From Clostridia bacterium (GTDB taxonomy: Bacteria; Bacillota; Clostridia; Oscillospirales; Acutalibacteraceae), in the NCBI GenBank assembly GCA_900767025.1, contig CAAFXS010000063.1:1-41919 (forward strand): a stretch of DNA of 41,919 bases, read 5' to 3'. Position numbers and translations under genes: made by a program. The notes below the pieces were generated by a model, which was not told the origin of the DNA, ran no database searches, and was given only the letters and a program-made list of their open reading frames with translations. Of this stretch, positions 8,078 through 16,630 are shown piece after piece (within the stretch, counting starts at the first letter, position 1; each line of letters begins with the position of its first letter).

Positions 8078-9022
8078 ATGCTTGACAAAAGAAAGGTTGT
8101 AATTATAGGTGCAGGCCATGTGGGCTCCCACACGGCTATGGCATTATGCTTTAACGGCACCTGCGACGAAATTGTGTTTATTGATACGGACACTGACAAG
8201 GCTTTTGCAAACTGCAATGACATTGCCGACGCCTGCCTGTTTTTAGGCTCTGTAACAAAAATAAGAGTCGGTGATTACAGTGATTGTGCCGATGCGGATA
8301 TAATTGTTGTTTCCGTTGGTATGCCCAGGAAACCAGGTCAGACCCGACTTGATGTTCTTGATGATTCAATCATTATGATTCGTGATGTGGTTGAAAATTT
8401 AAAGCCTGTTGATTATAAAGGTATTATTATTTCAATAACAAACCCTGCTGATATTATCGGTAATTATCTGCGTGAACACCTGTCACTGCCCCGTGAAAGA
8501 TGCTTTTCCACCGGCACAAGCCTTGACACCGCAAGGCTCAGAAGAACCCTGGAGGAGCTTGCTCACATAGACAGGCGAAGCGTTAACGCCGTATCAATGG
8601 GCGAGCACGGAAATTCCTCCTTTATCCCCTTTTCCTCAATGACTTTGGGCGGAAAGAATTACAGGGAGCTAAGGGAAAAAGAAAAATACTCAATGCTTAA
8701 CGAGGATAAAATCCTTGAACGCACAAGGAATATCGGCAACGATATTATTGAGGGCAAGGGCTCAACGGAATTCGGTATCGGTGCCGCCTGTGCCGATATT
8801 ATAAAGGCAATTTACCACGATGAGAAAAGAGTTATTCCTGCCTCCGTTCTCCTTGAGGGCGAATACGGTGTTAACGGAATTCCCTGCGGAGTACCCTGTG
8901 TTATCGGCAGAAAGGGTATCGAGGACATTATTGAACTGCCCCTGAATGACTGCGAAAAGGAGCAGCTTGAAGCCACTTGCCGTGTTATCAGCGAAAACAT
9001 AATAAGAGCCGAAAATCTGTAA
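8078..9022 (+). CDS. Lactate/malate dehydrogenase family protein with Arg at the specificity position
   Basis: The 314-residue NAD-dependent 2-hydroxyacid dehydrogenase has the Rossmann loop VVIIGAGHVGSHTA (about 7-20), D36 as acidic NAD-binding residue, ITNPADII, the catalytic pair D149/R152 in GTSLDTARLR, and H176 in SMGEHGNSS. The active-site loop reads GMPRKPGQTR (81-90). The residue equivalent to the LDH/MDH discriminator (Gln102 in LDH, Arg102 in MDH) is R84, and R90 equals the catalytic Arg109. The overall sequence otherwise looks LDH-like, so substrate choice between pyruvate, oxaloacetate and other 2-oxoacids is open. It follows the DAHP synthase by 30 nt and may be cotranscribed. 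Confidence 0.88.
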   Translation: MLDKRKVVIIGAGHVGSHTAMALCFNGTCDEIVFIDTDTDKAFANCNDIADACLFLGSVTKIRVGDYSDCADADIIVVSVGMPRKPGQTRLDVLDDSIIMIRDVVENLKPVDYKGIIISITNPADIIGNYLREHLSLPRERCFSTGTSLDTARLRRTLEELAHIDRRSVNAVSMGEHGNSSFIPFSSMTLGGKNYRELREKEKYSMLNEDKILERTRNIGNDIIEGKGSTEFGIGAACADIIKAIYHDEKRVIPASVLLEGEYGVNGIPCGVPCVIGRKGIEDIIELPLNDCEKEQLEATCRVISENIIRAENL

Positions 9023-9045
9023 AAGGACAAATTTTAAATTTTTTA

Positions 9046-9074
9046 TTGACTTTAACGCTTTTATGTGCTAAACT
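9046..9074 (+). promoter_or_regulatory. Promoter for the ABC importer operon
   Basis: TTGACT (9046-9051), a 17-nt spacer and TAAACT (9069-9074) lie in the 86-nt gap before the lipoprotein start at 9109. Confidence 0.65.
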
Positions 9075-9108
9075 TAAAGCATCAAATAAACCATGTGAGG
9101 TAAAAATC

Positions 9109-10146
9109 ATGAAAAAATTACTCAAAAGAGTGGCTGCTCTTGCCCTTGTAGTAGTATTGATTGCAAGTGTATTTGCAGGATGTAGCACAACCACATCAAA
9201 AAATCAGGTTGGTCTCCTCTACTGTTCAGCAGAGGCTAACTCAAAGTATCAGGTAGAGAAGGTATCTGAAGAGCTTTCAAAGCTTGGTTACACAACAAAA
9301 GAGTATTCTTTTGCTGATTCAAATGATCTTGCTTCTGTACTTAACACAGCTATTGCTGAATCAAATGCTATTTACATTCCTACTGATAATACCTGTGCAA
9401 ACAATGCAGAGCTTATCAACAATGCTTGTGAGCCGGCAGGTATTCCTGTTATCGCAGGTGAGGAAGGTATTTGTGAAGGCTGCGGTATAGCAACACTTTC
9501 AATTTCTTATTATGACCTTGGTGTTGCAACAGCAAAGATGGCTTATGACGTTCTTGTTAACGGTGCTGACGTTTCAACAATGGATATTGCTTATGTTGAT
9601 TCAGCTACACTCGTTAAAAAGGCAATGCCTGAAAGAGCTGAAAAGCTTGGCATTACAATTCCTGAAGGTTTTGTAACAATCGGTGAAGACGCTAATGATG
9701 CAGGCGATAAGGATCAGGAGAATCTTGCTAAGTATGATGGCGATAAGGTATTCAACATTGGTATCTGCCAGCTTGTTCAGCACCCTGCTCTTGACGCTGC
9801 AACTCAAGGATTCAAGGATACACTCACAAAGATGCTTGGTGAAGACCACGTAAAATTTGACGAACAGAACGCATCCGGTGATTCTGCCACATGTTCAACA
9901 ATCGTTAACCAGTTTGTTTCAAAGAACGTTGACCTTATTCTTGCAAATGCAACTCCTGCACTTCAGGCTGCTGCTTCAGCAACTCAGGATATTCCAATTC
10001 TCGGTACATCTGTAACAGAGTATGGTGTAGCCCTTGATATTGCTGACTTTAACGGTAAGACAGGTATCAATGTATCCGGTACATCAGACCTTGCTCCGCT
10101 TGACCAGCAGGCAGCTCTCTTTGAAGAGCTTAACATTGCAAAATAA
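9109..10146 (+). CDS. ABC substrate-binding lipoprotein, apparently circularly permuted (TrpX-like family)
   Basis: The 345-residue protein has a lipoprotein signal (hydrophobic about 8-22, lipobox VFAGC with Cys23). It belongs by motif to the ABC_sub_bind family next to BPD_transp_2 permeases (TrpXYZ-like). The order is reversed. Residues about 32-180 (VGLLYCSAEANSKYQV, PTDNTCANN, IPVIAGEEG, YYDLGVATAKMAYDVL, LGITIPEGF) correspond to the second half of the usual family. Residues about 207-345 (VFNIGICQLVQHPALDAATQGF, DEQNASGD, LILANATPALQAAASAT, INVSGTSDLAPLDQQ) correspond to the usual first half. A charged linker of about 25 residues joins them. The frame is uninterrupted with a good ribosome binding site (GTGAGG). 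ATG at 9109 is chosen because the signal peptide begins there. The ligand is probably an aromatic amino acid or similar small molecule. Confidence 0.88.
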   Translation: MKKLLKRVAALALVVVLIASVFAGCSTTTSKNQVGLLYCSAEANSKYQVEKVSEELSKLGYTTKEYSFADSNDLASVLNTAIAESNAIYIPTDNTCANNAELINNACEPAGIPVIAGEEGICEGCGIATLSISYYDLGVATAKMAYDVLVNGADVSTMDIAYVDSATLVKKAMPERAEKLGITIPEGFVTIGEDANDAGDKDQENLAKYDGDKVFNIGICQLVQHPALDAATQGFKDTLTKMLGEDHVKFDEQNASGDSATCSTIVNQFVSKNVDLILANATPALQAAASATQDIPILGTSVTEYGVALDIADFNGKTGINVSGTSDLAPLDQQAALFEELNIAK

Positions 10147-10174
10147 CATTAATAAAGCTGTAAATTAATCAATT

Positions 10175-10206
10175 ATGGCAACGAGATATAATAATCTTGT
10201 TGCCAT
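10175..10206 (+). promoter_or_regulatory. Intercistronic stem-loop
   Basis: A 13-bp stem (10175-10187 with 10194-10206, one G-U) with a 6-nt loop lies between the binding-protein and permease genes. No T-run follows. Such hairpins commonly protect or partly attenuate mRNA so that the binding protein is made in excess. Confidence 0.7.
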
Positions 10207-10233
10207 TGTTGTTGTATTTAAAGGAGAATTATT

Positions 10234-11160
10234 ATGGCATCATTATTTGCGTCAATGCCGGGTGCTCTTGCCTATGGTATAATTTGGGGTATTATGGCAA
10301 TCGGTGTATATATCACTTTCAGAGTGCTTGACGTTGCCGACCTTACCGTTGACGGCTCAATGGCAACAGGCGGTATTGTTCTTGCAGTACTTGTAAAAAA
10401 CGGAACAAACATTTATCTTGCAGTGGCAATTGCATTTTTAGTCGGCTGCTTGGCAGGATTAATTACCGGTATTTTTCACGCATTCTTTGGAATACCGGCA
10501 ATCCTTGCAGGTATTCTTACTCAACTTAGCTTGTACTCTATAAATCTTCACATATCAAATAAAAACTCTAACGTACCTGTCAGTGCAAGAAATATAGAAA
10601 ACATTTTGCTTACATCGGGCAATAATGTTAAATCAATAATTGTTGCAATGATTTTTGCCGTTGTATTGATTGCTGTTTTGTATTGGTTCTTCGGAACTGA
10701 AATAGGCTCATCTATCAGAGCAACAGGATGCAATCAGGCTATGTCACGTGCTAATGGTATTAATACAAGATTTAATATTGTTTTCGGTCTTGTTCTTTCA
10801 AACGGTATAGTTGCTCTCTCCGGTGCCCTTTATGCACAGTATCAAGGCTTTGCAGACATCAATATGGGTAGAGGTGCAATTGTTATCGGTCTTGCTGCGG
10901 TTATCGTTGGTGAGGTTGTTTTCGGAAAGATATTCCGCAACTTTGCATTAACACTTGTTGCAGTTGTTTTTGGTGGTATTATCTATTATATCGTTCAAAA
11001 CATCGTTGTATGGCTCGGATTAGATGCAAATGACCTTAAGCTTCTTTCTGCTATAGTTGTTGCTATCTTCCTTGGAATCCCATATTGGCAGAAGCAAGCA
11101 AAATCAAAAATAGGTATGAAGAAACAAAAAAGTGTGAAGGGAGAGAATACAAATGCTTAA
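10234..11160 (+). CDS. ABC importer permease (BPD_transp_2 type)
   Basis: The 308-residue membrane protein has about eight hydrophobic helices. It shows the family-typical stretches TFRVLDVADLTVDGSMATGG near the start, FGIPAILAGILTQLSLYSIN, IRATGCNQAMSRANGIN and NGIVALSGALYAQYQGFADINMG. It pairs with the upstream lipoprotein and the downstream ATPase. Unlike the binding protein, its domain order is normal. Its C-terminus is basic and overlaps the start of the ATPase gene by 8 nt, which indicates translational coupling. Confidence 0.93.
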   Translation: MASLFASMPGALAYGIIWGIMAIGVYITFRVLDVADLTVDGSMATGGIVLAVLVKNGTNIYLAVAIAFLVGCLAGLITGIFHAFFGIPAILAGILTQLSLYSINLHISNKNSNVPVSARNIENILLTSGNNVKSIIVAMIFAVVLIAVLYWFFGTEIGSSIRATGCNQAMSRANGINTRFNIVFGLVLSNGIVALSGALYAQYQGFADINMGRGAIVIGLAAVIVGEVVFGKIFRNFALTLVAVVFGGIIYYIVQNIVVWLGLDANDLKLLSAIVVAIFLGIPYWQKQAKSKIGMKKQKSVKGENTNA

Positions 11161-11962
11161 AATTGAAAATGTATATAAAACATTCAATCCCGGAACAATT
11201 AATGAAAAAAAAGCTCTCAAAGGCGTTGACCTTGTGCTCAATGAGGGGGATTTTGTAACTGTCATCGGCGGTAACGGTGCCGGTAAATCAACAATGCTCA
11301 ATATGATTGCAGGTGTTTATCCAGTTGACTGCGGTACAATCACCATTGACGATGTTGATGTTACCAAGCTGCCGGAGCACAAAAGAGCAAAATATGTAGG
11401 CAGAGTATTTCAGGACCCTATGACCGGTACTGCGGCAAATATGCAGATTGTTGAAAACCTTGCTCTTGCGGCACGCAGAGGAAAAGCAAGGGGACTTAAG
11501 TCCGGTGTTTCCCACAAGGAAAAAGAGCAGTATGTTGAGCTTCTTAAATCCCTTGACCTTGGTCTTGAAGACCGCTTAACATCAAAGGTTGGCTTGCTTT
11601 CAGGCGGTCAGCGCCAGGCAATTACACTGCTTATGGCAACGCTGAAAAAGCCCAAGCTCCTGCTCCTTGACGAGCACACTGCGGCTCTTGACCCAAAAAC
11701 TGCCAAGAAGGTGCTTGACCTTACACAGCAAATTGTTGAAAGGGATAACCTGACAACAATTATGATTACCCACAATATGAAGGATGCTATTGCCATCGGC
11801 AACCGTCTTATTATGATGAACGACGGCAAAATCATCTATGATGTTTCAGGTGAGGAGAAAAAGGCGCTTACCACCGCCGACCTGCTGGCGAAATTCAAAA
11901 TCACCTCCGGTGAGGAGCTGGACAACGACCGTATGCTCCTTTCCACCGAGGCAAACGAATAG
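11153..11962 (+). CDS. ABC importer ATP-binding protein
   Basis: The 269-residue ATPase has Walker A GGNGAGKST (about 39-47), Q-loop FQDPMTGT, signature LSGGQRQA, Walker B LLLLDEHTAALD and switch His in MITHNMKD. It powers the import system of the two genes before it. The ATG lies inside the permease 3' end. A strong terminator follows, so the operon is binding protein - permease - ATPase. Confidence 0.95.
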   Translation: MLKIENVYKTFNPGTINEKKALKGVDLVLNEGDFVTVIGGNGAGKSTMLNMIAGVYPVDCGTITIDDVDVTKLPEHKRAKYVGRVFQDPMTGTAANMQIVENLALAARRGKARGLKSGVSHKEKEQYVELLKSLDLGLEDRLTSKVGLLSGGQRQAITLLMATLKKPKLLLLDEHTAALDPKTAKKVLDLTQQIVERDNLTTIMITHNMKDAIAIGNRLIMMNDGKIIYDVSGEEKKALTTADLLAKFKITSGEELDNDRMLLSTEANE

Positions 11963-11967
11963 CAAGC

Positions 11968-12001
11968 AAAAATCCGAAAGACAAAAGTCTTTCGGATTTT
12001 T
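11968..12001. terminator. Bidirectional terminator
   Basis: AAAAATCCGAAAGAC (11968-11982) pairs with GTCTTTCGGATTTTT (11987-12001) around an AAAA loop. It separates the ABC operon from the convergent two-component operon. Confidence 0.92.
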
Positions 12002-12682
12002 TTATTTTAGTCTGTAGCCTCTGCCCCAGATTGTTCTTATGTAATCTGTGTCAGGGTCAATTTCCTTTAGCTTGTCACGAAGTCGGTTAATATGCACTGT
12101 TAATGTTGAGGTGTCGCCCAAGGAATCATATCCCCAAACCTTTTCAAAAAGCTCGTTTTTTGAGAAAACCGTTTCAGGCTTTGACACCATAAGATAAAGC
12201 ACATCAAATTCTTTTTTTGTCAGGCTTATTTCCTGTCCGTTAAGAAAAACCTCCCCCGACTCCTTATTGAGCTCAAGGTTTTCAAACTTGACAACATCCT
12301 TTTCTGCCGGATTGGTAAGACGGCGGTATCTGCTGATATGAGCCTTAACCCTTGCCACAAGCTCACTTGGCGAAAAGGGCTTGACAATATAATCGTCTGC
12401 ACCGAAGCCCAGTCCGTTAATTTTATCCGGCTCATCCTTTTTTGCACTGACAAGCAGAATAGGGATATTCTTTTCCTCACGGATTTTTTTGCAGACCTCA
12501 AAGCCGTTTAGTCCCGGCAGCATAATATCCAAAAGCACAAGGGAATAGCTGCCGTCAAGGGCAAATCTCAACCCTGTTACGCCGTCAGGCGCCGTATCGG
12601 TTTCAAAGCCGTTTGCCTCAAGATAATCCTTTTCAAGACGAAGTATATTTTCGTCATCCTCAATTATCAAAATTCTGTCCAT
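12002..12682 (-). CDS. OmpR/PhoB-family response regulator
   Basis: The 226-residue regulator has a receiver domain with the acidic pair in IIEDDEN, phospho-acceptor D52 in LLDIMLPG and K101 in IVKPF. A winged-helix effector domain follows (about 130-226, ending RTIWGRGYRLK). The start at 12682 (MDRILIIED) is chosen because GAGG lies 9 nt upstream. The open frame extends 17 codons further back into the kinase gene, with poorer spacing. It overlaps the 3' end of the histidine kinase by 23 nt, so the pair is translationally coupled. Confidence 0.93.
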   Translation of the reverse strand: MDRILIIEDDENILRLEKDYLEANGFETDTAPDGVTGLRFALDGSYSLVLLDIMLPGLNGFEVCKKIREEKNIPILLVSAKKDEPDKINGLGFGADDYIVKPFSPSELVARVKAHISRYRRLTNPAEKDVVKFENLELNKESGEVFLNGQEISLTKKEFDVLYLMVSKPETVFSKNELFEKVWGYDSLGDTSTLTVHINRLRDKLKEIDPDTDYIRTIWGRGYRLK

Positions 12683-14204
12683 TCTCATCAACCTCTTTTT
12701 TAGGCATTGAAATAAATATTGAAAGTCCTTCATTCATTTTACTGCCGGCCCAAATTGAACCGCCGTGAAGCTCAACAATCTGTTTGCATATTGAAAGACC
12801 TAAACCCGAACCGTTGGACACCCTTGTTCTTGCCGGGTCGGCACGGTACATTGTGTCAAAAATCTTCGGCAGGCTTTTTTTGTCAACGCCGATGCCGTTA
12901 TCGGAAATCTCTATAATAACGGAACGCTCGTAATCGTTAACCGAAAAGGTAACGCAGCCCTTAACACCGTCCTTGGCATATTTAATACTGTTAGAGATAA
13001 TGTTGCTTATAACCCTTTCAAATCTGTCCGGGTCTATGCTGATTACGGAATTTTCATCACAGGTGCACTGATATTTAAAATCGAAATTATGGGACTTAAG
13101 ACTTTTTTCGATATCCTGCGCACCGTCATCAAAGAATTCCTTTGCGTTAACATCTACCCTGTTAAGCTCATAGCCCTTTAGCTCAAGCTTTGAAACCGTA
13201 AGCAAATCGTCAAGTATTTTTTCCGTATCGTTAATTGACTGTAAAACCGTTTTGATATAACTGTCTCTTTTTTCGGGAGTGTCGGCAATACCGTCCAAAA
13301 TGCCCTCGGCGTAGCCCTTGGCAGATGTCAGCGGTGTCCTTAAATCGTGGGCAATGCCCGCAACAAGCACCTGCCGTTCCTGTGTTGCCTTTGTCTGCTT
13401 TTCAATAGACTCCTTTAGCCGGAGCCTCATATCGTTAAAGCTGTTAACGGTCTGCCCCAGCTCGTTTGTTGACTCATAATCAATTGAATAATCAAGGTTG
13501 CCCTTGGCTATTTCGTCGGCACCCTTTGCAATTTTTTTAACCGGCTCAACTATTGTTTTTGCGGTTATGGAGGAAATAACGGCTATTGCAATTACAAACA
13601 GCAATACAATTACCATAACTATAATACCCGTACGGCTTAAAAGCAAATTTCTGAATTCCCGAAAGCTCATACGCTGGTTAACATCGTTAACAGTATAATT
13701 TTCATTAACAATAACTATGGTATAATTCTCATCGGTGGATTTTGTGTGATTGATTATAACAAGTCCGTTATTACCGAAATAGTTAATGTTTTCGGTTTTA
13801 TCGCATTTCACAACACTGTTGGCTTTTTCCATAACCTGATTGCCGGTGGCTGTTGAATAAAACGCATCTCCGTTACACTCGATATACACATATGAGCCGA
13901 TGTTTTCCAAGGGAGTGATAAAGCTTTCAATTTTATCCAGCTTTTCACCTTTGTCATCGTCGGAAACCAGCTCGTCGGTTATGCTCCACAGCGTTTGCGA
14001 CCACTGAATTTGGTTAACGGTACTGTAGGTGTTTGCGGTAACCGAGGAAAAATTGAAATATGATGAGCTCATATGCACAAAAACCGTTGAAAAGGTTGCA
14101 ATAATCACAAGCGGTATCACAATTGCCAGCACCGAGGCAAGTGCAACGCTTGTGTTAATTTTAAGGTTTTTTGTACTTCTTTTTTTCTTGTTCTTTTTTG
14201 CCAT
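12660..14204 (-). CDS. Sensor histidine kinase
   Basis: The 514-residue membrane kinase has TM1 (about 18-42), an extracytoplasmic sensor of about 145 residues, TM2 (about 191-212), and HAMP (about 215-268). The dimerisation and phosphotransfer helix holds H286 in AGIAHDLRTPLTSAKGYAEG. The HATPase has the N box SNIISNSIKYAKDG, G1 EISDNGIGVD and G2 NGSGLGLSICKQI. The sensor domain is not recognised and its stimulus is unknown. It sits between a TetR-family gene (5 nt upstream) and its partner response regulator. Confidence 0.93.
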   Translation of the reverse strand: MAKKNKKKRSTKNLKINTSVALASVLAIVIPLVIIATFSTVFVHMSSSYFNFSSVTANTYSTVNQIQWSQTLWSITDELVSDDDKGEKLDKIESFITPLENIGSYVYIECNGDAFYSTATGNQVMEKANSVVKCDKTENINYFGNNGLVIINHTKSTDENYTIVIVNENYTVNDVNQRMSFREFRNLLLSRTGIIVMVIVLLFVIAIAVISSITAKTIVEPVKKIAKGADEIAKGNLDYSIDYESTNELGQTVNSFNDMRLRLKESIEKQTKATQERQVLVAGIAHDLRTPLTSAKGYAEGILDGIADTPEKRDSYIKTVLQSINDTEKILDDLLTVSKLELKGYELNRVDVNAKEFFDDGAQDIEKSLKSHNFDFKYQCTCDENSVISIDPDRFERVISNIISNSIKYAKDGVKGCVTFSVNDYERSVIIEISDNGIGVDKKSLPKIFDTMYRADPARTRVSNGSGLGLSICKQIVELHGGSIWAGSKMNEGLSIFISMPKKEVDENGQNFDN

Positions 14205-14209
14205 AGCTG

Positions 14210-14797
14210 TTAATTCTCGTTATACAGGTCTATTATTGTGCCCAGGTGCAGCTTTGTAAAATTAAGGCATTTTTGTTCAATATTATCAACGGTGTGGGTT
14301 GCGTAATACCTGATGATGCCAACCATACCCGACACTATATATTCAGCGGAGAAATCGTCAATTCCGCCTATACCGTCCACAAACAAATCAAGGCACCGTG
14401 AAATCACTGCAGACAGCTTTTCCGTAAGAATATCCGAGGCGGTGCTGTTAAACAGTATTCTGTAAGCATTTCTGTCGCTGTCAACGGCAGAAATACCCTT
14501 TTTAATAATCAGTGCACCGTTTTCAACGCAGAAGGGACTGCGCTGGGCAATACGAAGCTGCTTGCCCACTCTGAAAAAGAGAGTTCTCACAAGCTCGTCA
14601 CAAATCCTGTTGAGCAGCTCGTACTTATCGGAATAATGAAGATAAAAGGTGTTTCTGCTTATCATTGCCCCGTCGGTTATGTCTTTAACGGAAATGTGTT
14701 CAAAGCCCTTGTTGTCAACAAGCTTGAAAAATGATTCCCTGATAGCCTTCTGAGTTCTTTTAACTCTTAAATCGGGCATACCGTCCTTTTTTGCCAT
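14210..14797 (-). CDS. TetR/AcrR-family transcriptional regulator
   Basis: The 195-residue protein has an N-terminal TetR HTH: RVKRTQKAIRESFFKLVDNKGFEHISVKDI, then AMISRNTFYLHYSDKYELLN. A C-terminal helical domain (TetR_C type) is its likely ligand or dimer part. The start at 14797 (MAKKDGMPD) has a GGGGG Shine-Dalgarno; an upstream ATG at 14845 is less likely. It is the first gene of a TetR-HK-RR operon. Its divergent neighbour is the VTC/CotH cluster, and a palindrome suited to a TetR dimer lies in the shared intergenic region. Confidence 0.88.
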   Translation of the reverse strand: MAKKDGMPDLRVKRTQKAIRESFFKLVDNKGFEHISVKDITDGAMISRNTFYLHYSDKYELLNRICDELVRTLFFRVGKQLRIAQRSPFCVENGALIIKKGISAVDSDRNAYRILFNSTASDILTEKLSAVISRCLDLFVDGIGGIDDFSAEYIVSGMVGIIRYYATHTVDNIEQKCLNFTKLHLGTIIDLYNEN

Positions 14798-15024
14798 TAC
14801 ATATATCCCCCGGTTTTCATTGAGTATTTGTGCACATTGTACCATATTTTAAGCAAAAATTCAATATTGCTTCTTAACACAATCTAAATATAAGCTTATT
14901 ACAAAATTAATCATTTTTGTAAAAAATCAACATTTTTGTCTTGACTTGTCTTTTTGTTTATAATACAATTTATTTGAAATATATAATACGGTCTAAAATT
15001 TAATATTATACAGGGGGGATTTGC
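14798..15024. promoter_or_regulatory. Divergent intergenic region with operator-like palindrome and promoter
   Basis: The stretch between the TetR gene and the VTC gene is very AT-rich. It holds an inverted repeat TTACAAAA (14899-14906)/TTTTGTAA (14915-14922) with an 8-nt spacer. A plausible rightward promoter is TTGTCT (14936-14941), 17 nt, TATAAT (14959-14964). A second TATAAT is at 14982-14987. The palindrome lies between both start regions and could control both. Confidence 0.5.
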
Positions 15025-15801
15025 TTGGCGATTGCTACCTTCAAAAGGTATGAGAAAAAGTACCTTATCACAAAGGAAAAGCTTGACCTTATCCTTCCCT
15101 GTCTGCTTGAATATATGGACTTGGACCCGTTCTGCCTTAACGGAAATGAGTACAGGATTTACAGCATTTATTACGACACCGATAACCACGATGTTATCAG
15201 GCAAAATTCCTCAAAGCCGGTTTATAAGGAGAAAATGAGAATTCGCTCCTACTATGACCGCAAGGACCCTGATGACAAAATCTTTATGGAAATAAAGAAA
15301 AAAAGCGAGGGTCAGGGTAACAAACGCAGAATAAAGCTGAAAATCAAAGAGGTTGAGCCCTTTGTTAATGAGGGTATTCTGCCGGAGACAAAGGATTACC
15401 TGTCTGCCCAGGTTGCCAAGGAGCTTCAGTATTATCTGAAAAGGAACAAGGTTCACCCTGCGCTTTATGTTCAGTATGACAGGCTTGCCCTTTTCGGCAA
15501 GGAGGATAAAAATTTCCGTATGACCTTTGACCGCAATGTGCGAACACGCAGGTCGGACTTTGTTTTCGGCGAAAGCGAAAAGGACGAAATGCTGCTGCCC
15601 GAAGGTGTTTACATAATGGAAATTAAGATTTTGGGTGCTATGCCCTTATGGCTGACAAAGCTTTTAAGCGAAAACGATTTGTTCAGCCACGGCTTTTCAA
15701 AATACGGTGTCAAGTACAAAAAGGACGCCGAAGAGCATAAGCTTGAGTACCACCTTACCGACAAGGACGGTAACGAGCTGACCTTTGACGACTTTAAATA
15801 A
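15025..15801 (+). CDS. VTC-domain polyphosphate polymerase-like protein
   Basis: The 258-residue cytoplasmic protein has the VTC tunnel-fold pattern: FKRYEKKYLI at the start, YRIYSIYYDTD, a basic KEKMRIRSYYDRK strand, IFMEIKKKSEGQGNKRRIKLK, and VYIMEIKILGAMPLWLTKLLSE near the end. Yeast VTC4 makes polyphosphate from ATP with this fold; bacterial homologues are usually annotated as polyphosphate polymerases by similarity. The start is a TTG at 15025, because no ATG fits and an AGGGGGGAT site lies 5 nt upstream. It is followed after 18 nt by the DUF4956 gene, its usual partner. Confidence 0.88.
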   Translation: MAIATFKRYEKKYLITKEKLDLILPCLLEYMDLDPFCLNGNEYRIYSIYYDTDNHDVIRQNSSKPVYKEKMRIRSYYDRKDPDDKIFMEIKKKSEGQGNKRRIKLKIKEVEPFVNEGILPETKDYLSAQVAKELQYYLKRNKVHPALYVQYDRLALFGKEDKNFRMTFDRNVRTRRSDFVFGESEKDEMLLPEGVYIMEIKILGAMPLWLTKLLSENDLFSHGFSKYGVKYKKDAEEHKLEYHLTDKDGNELTFDDFK

Positions 15802-15819
15802 CTGCTAAAGGAGAATACT

Positions 15820-16530
15820 ATGAGTTTCAATGACTTTTTTAATTCGGCAGCCACAGGCGAAATTGCCGAAAGCTTAACGGTAGTAAGCGTTTTGGAAATA
15901 CTGATTTCATCAATTGTAATCGGTCTTGTAATCAGTATCGTATATCTTTTTACTCACAAAAAAGAGGGCTACAGCCAGGCATTCTGCGTTGCCCTGATAC
16001 TTCTTGCACCTATCGTAGGAATGGTAATACTGCTTATCGGTAACAATGTGGCAAGAGCCTTCAGCCTTGCAGGTGCCTTTGCCCTTATCCGTTTCAGAAG
16101 TGCACCCGGCGATCCCAAGGATATTGCATTTGTGTTCCTGAGCGTTGTTATGGGTCTTGCCTGCGGTATGGGCTACTGGCTATATGCCGGAATCGCAACA
16201 ATTGTTATCTGCCTGTTGATTATCGTACTTCACTTTACTAACTTTGCTGGCAAAAAGGGTAATGTTTACACCCTTAAAATAACCGTTCCCGAAACACTGA
16301 ATTATGTTGGTGCTTTCGATGACACACTGAAAAAATACACCAAGAGCTTTAAATTAGTACAGGTTAAGTCCGTTGATTTCGGTGCACTGTTTGAGCTGAG
16401 CTTTACGGTGGACCTTAAGGACGATAAACAAATCAGAGAAATGCTGGACGATTTAAGAGCAATGAACGGAAATCTAAAAATTATGCTTTCAACGGAAGCC
16501 CCGGCAGTCAAAAGCTTCCACTTTCAATAA
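15820..16530 (+). CDS. DUF4956 membrane protein
   Basis: The 236-residue protein has about four hydrophobic helices (about 22-44, 54-76, 100-118, 120-142). The characteristic cytoplasmic motif FALIRFRSAPGDPKDIAFVF lies between helices. A soluble C-terminal domain with a ferredoxin-like pattern follows (about 148-236). The family is uncharacterised, but DUF4956 genes commonly sit beside VTC-domain genes, as here. It may form a membrane unit with the VTC protein. The ribosome binding site is AAAGGAG. Confidence 0.85.
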   Translation: MSFNDFFNSAATGEIAESLTVVSVLEILISSIVIGLVISIVYLFTHKKEGYSQAFCVALILLAPIVGMVILLIGNNVARAFSLAGAFALIRFRSAPGDPKDIAFVFLSVVMGLACGMGYWLYAGIATIVICLLIIVLHFTNFAGKKGNVYTLKITVPETLNYVGAFDDTLKKYTKSFKLVQVKSVDFGALFELSFTVDLKDDKQIREMLDDLRAMNGNLKIMLSTEAPAVKSFHFQ

Positions 16531-16534
16531 AAAC

Positions 16535-16567
16535 CACTCAGGAACGCTGACGGCGTTCCTGAAAGTG
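16535..16567 (+). terminator. Stem-loop after DUF4956, probable terminator or attenuator
   Basis: CAGGAACGC (16539-16547) pairs with GCGTTCCTG (16553-16561), extended outward by CACT/AGTG and followed by TTT. It is the first of three consecutive hairpins in the 117-nt gap. Confidence 0.6.
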
Positions 16568-16568
16568 T

Positions 16569-16630
16569 TTAATCGGCAATTGCCGATTAATCTATATATT
16601 GTGGCGCAAAGGGAAAAACGCCGCAAATAT
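16569..16630 (+). other. Two further leader hairpins before the lipoprotein gene
   Basis: A perfect 22-nt palindrome (16569-16590, core ATCGGCAATTGCCGAT) is followed by a stem ATATTGTGGCG (16596-16606)/CGCCGCAAATAT (16619-16630) with a 12-nt loop. The ribosome binding site AGAGGG follows 4 nt later. It may be a structured 5' leader. No known riboswitch class was recognised. Confidence 0.5.
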
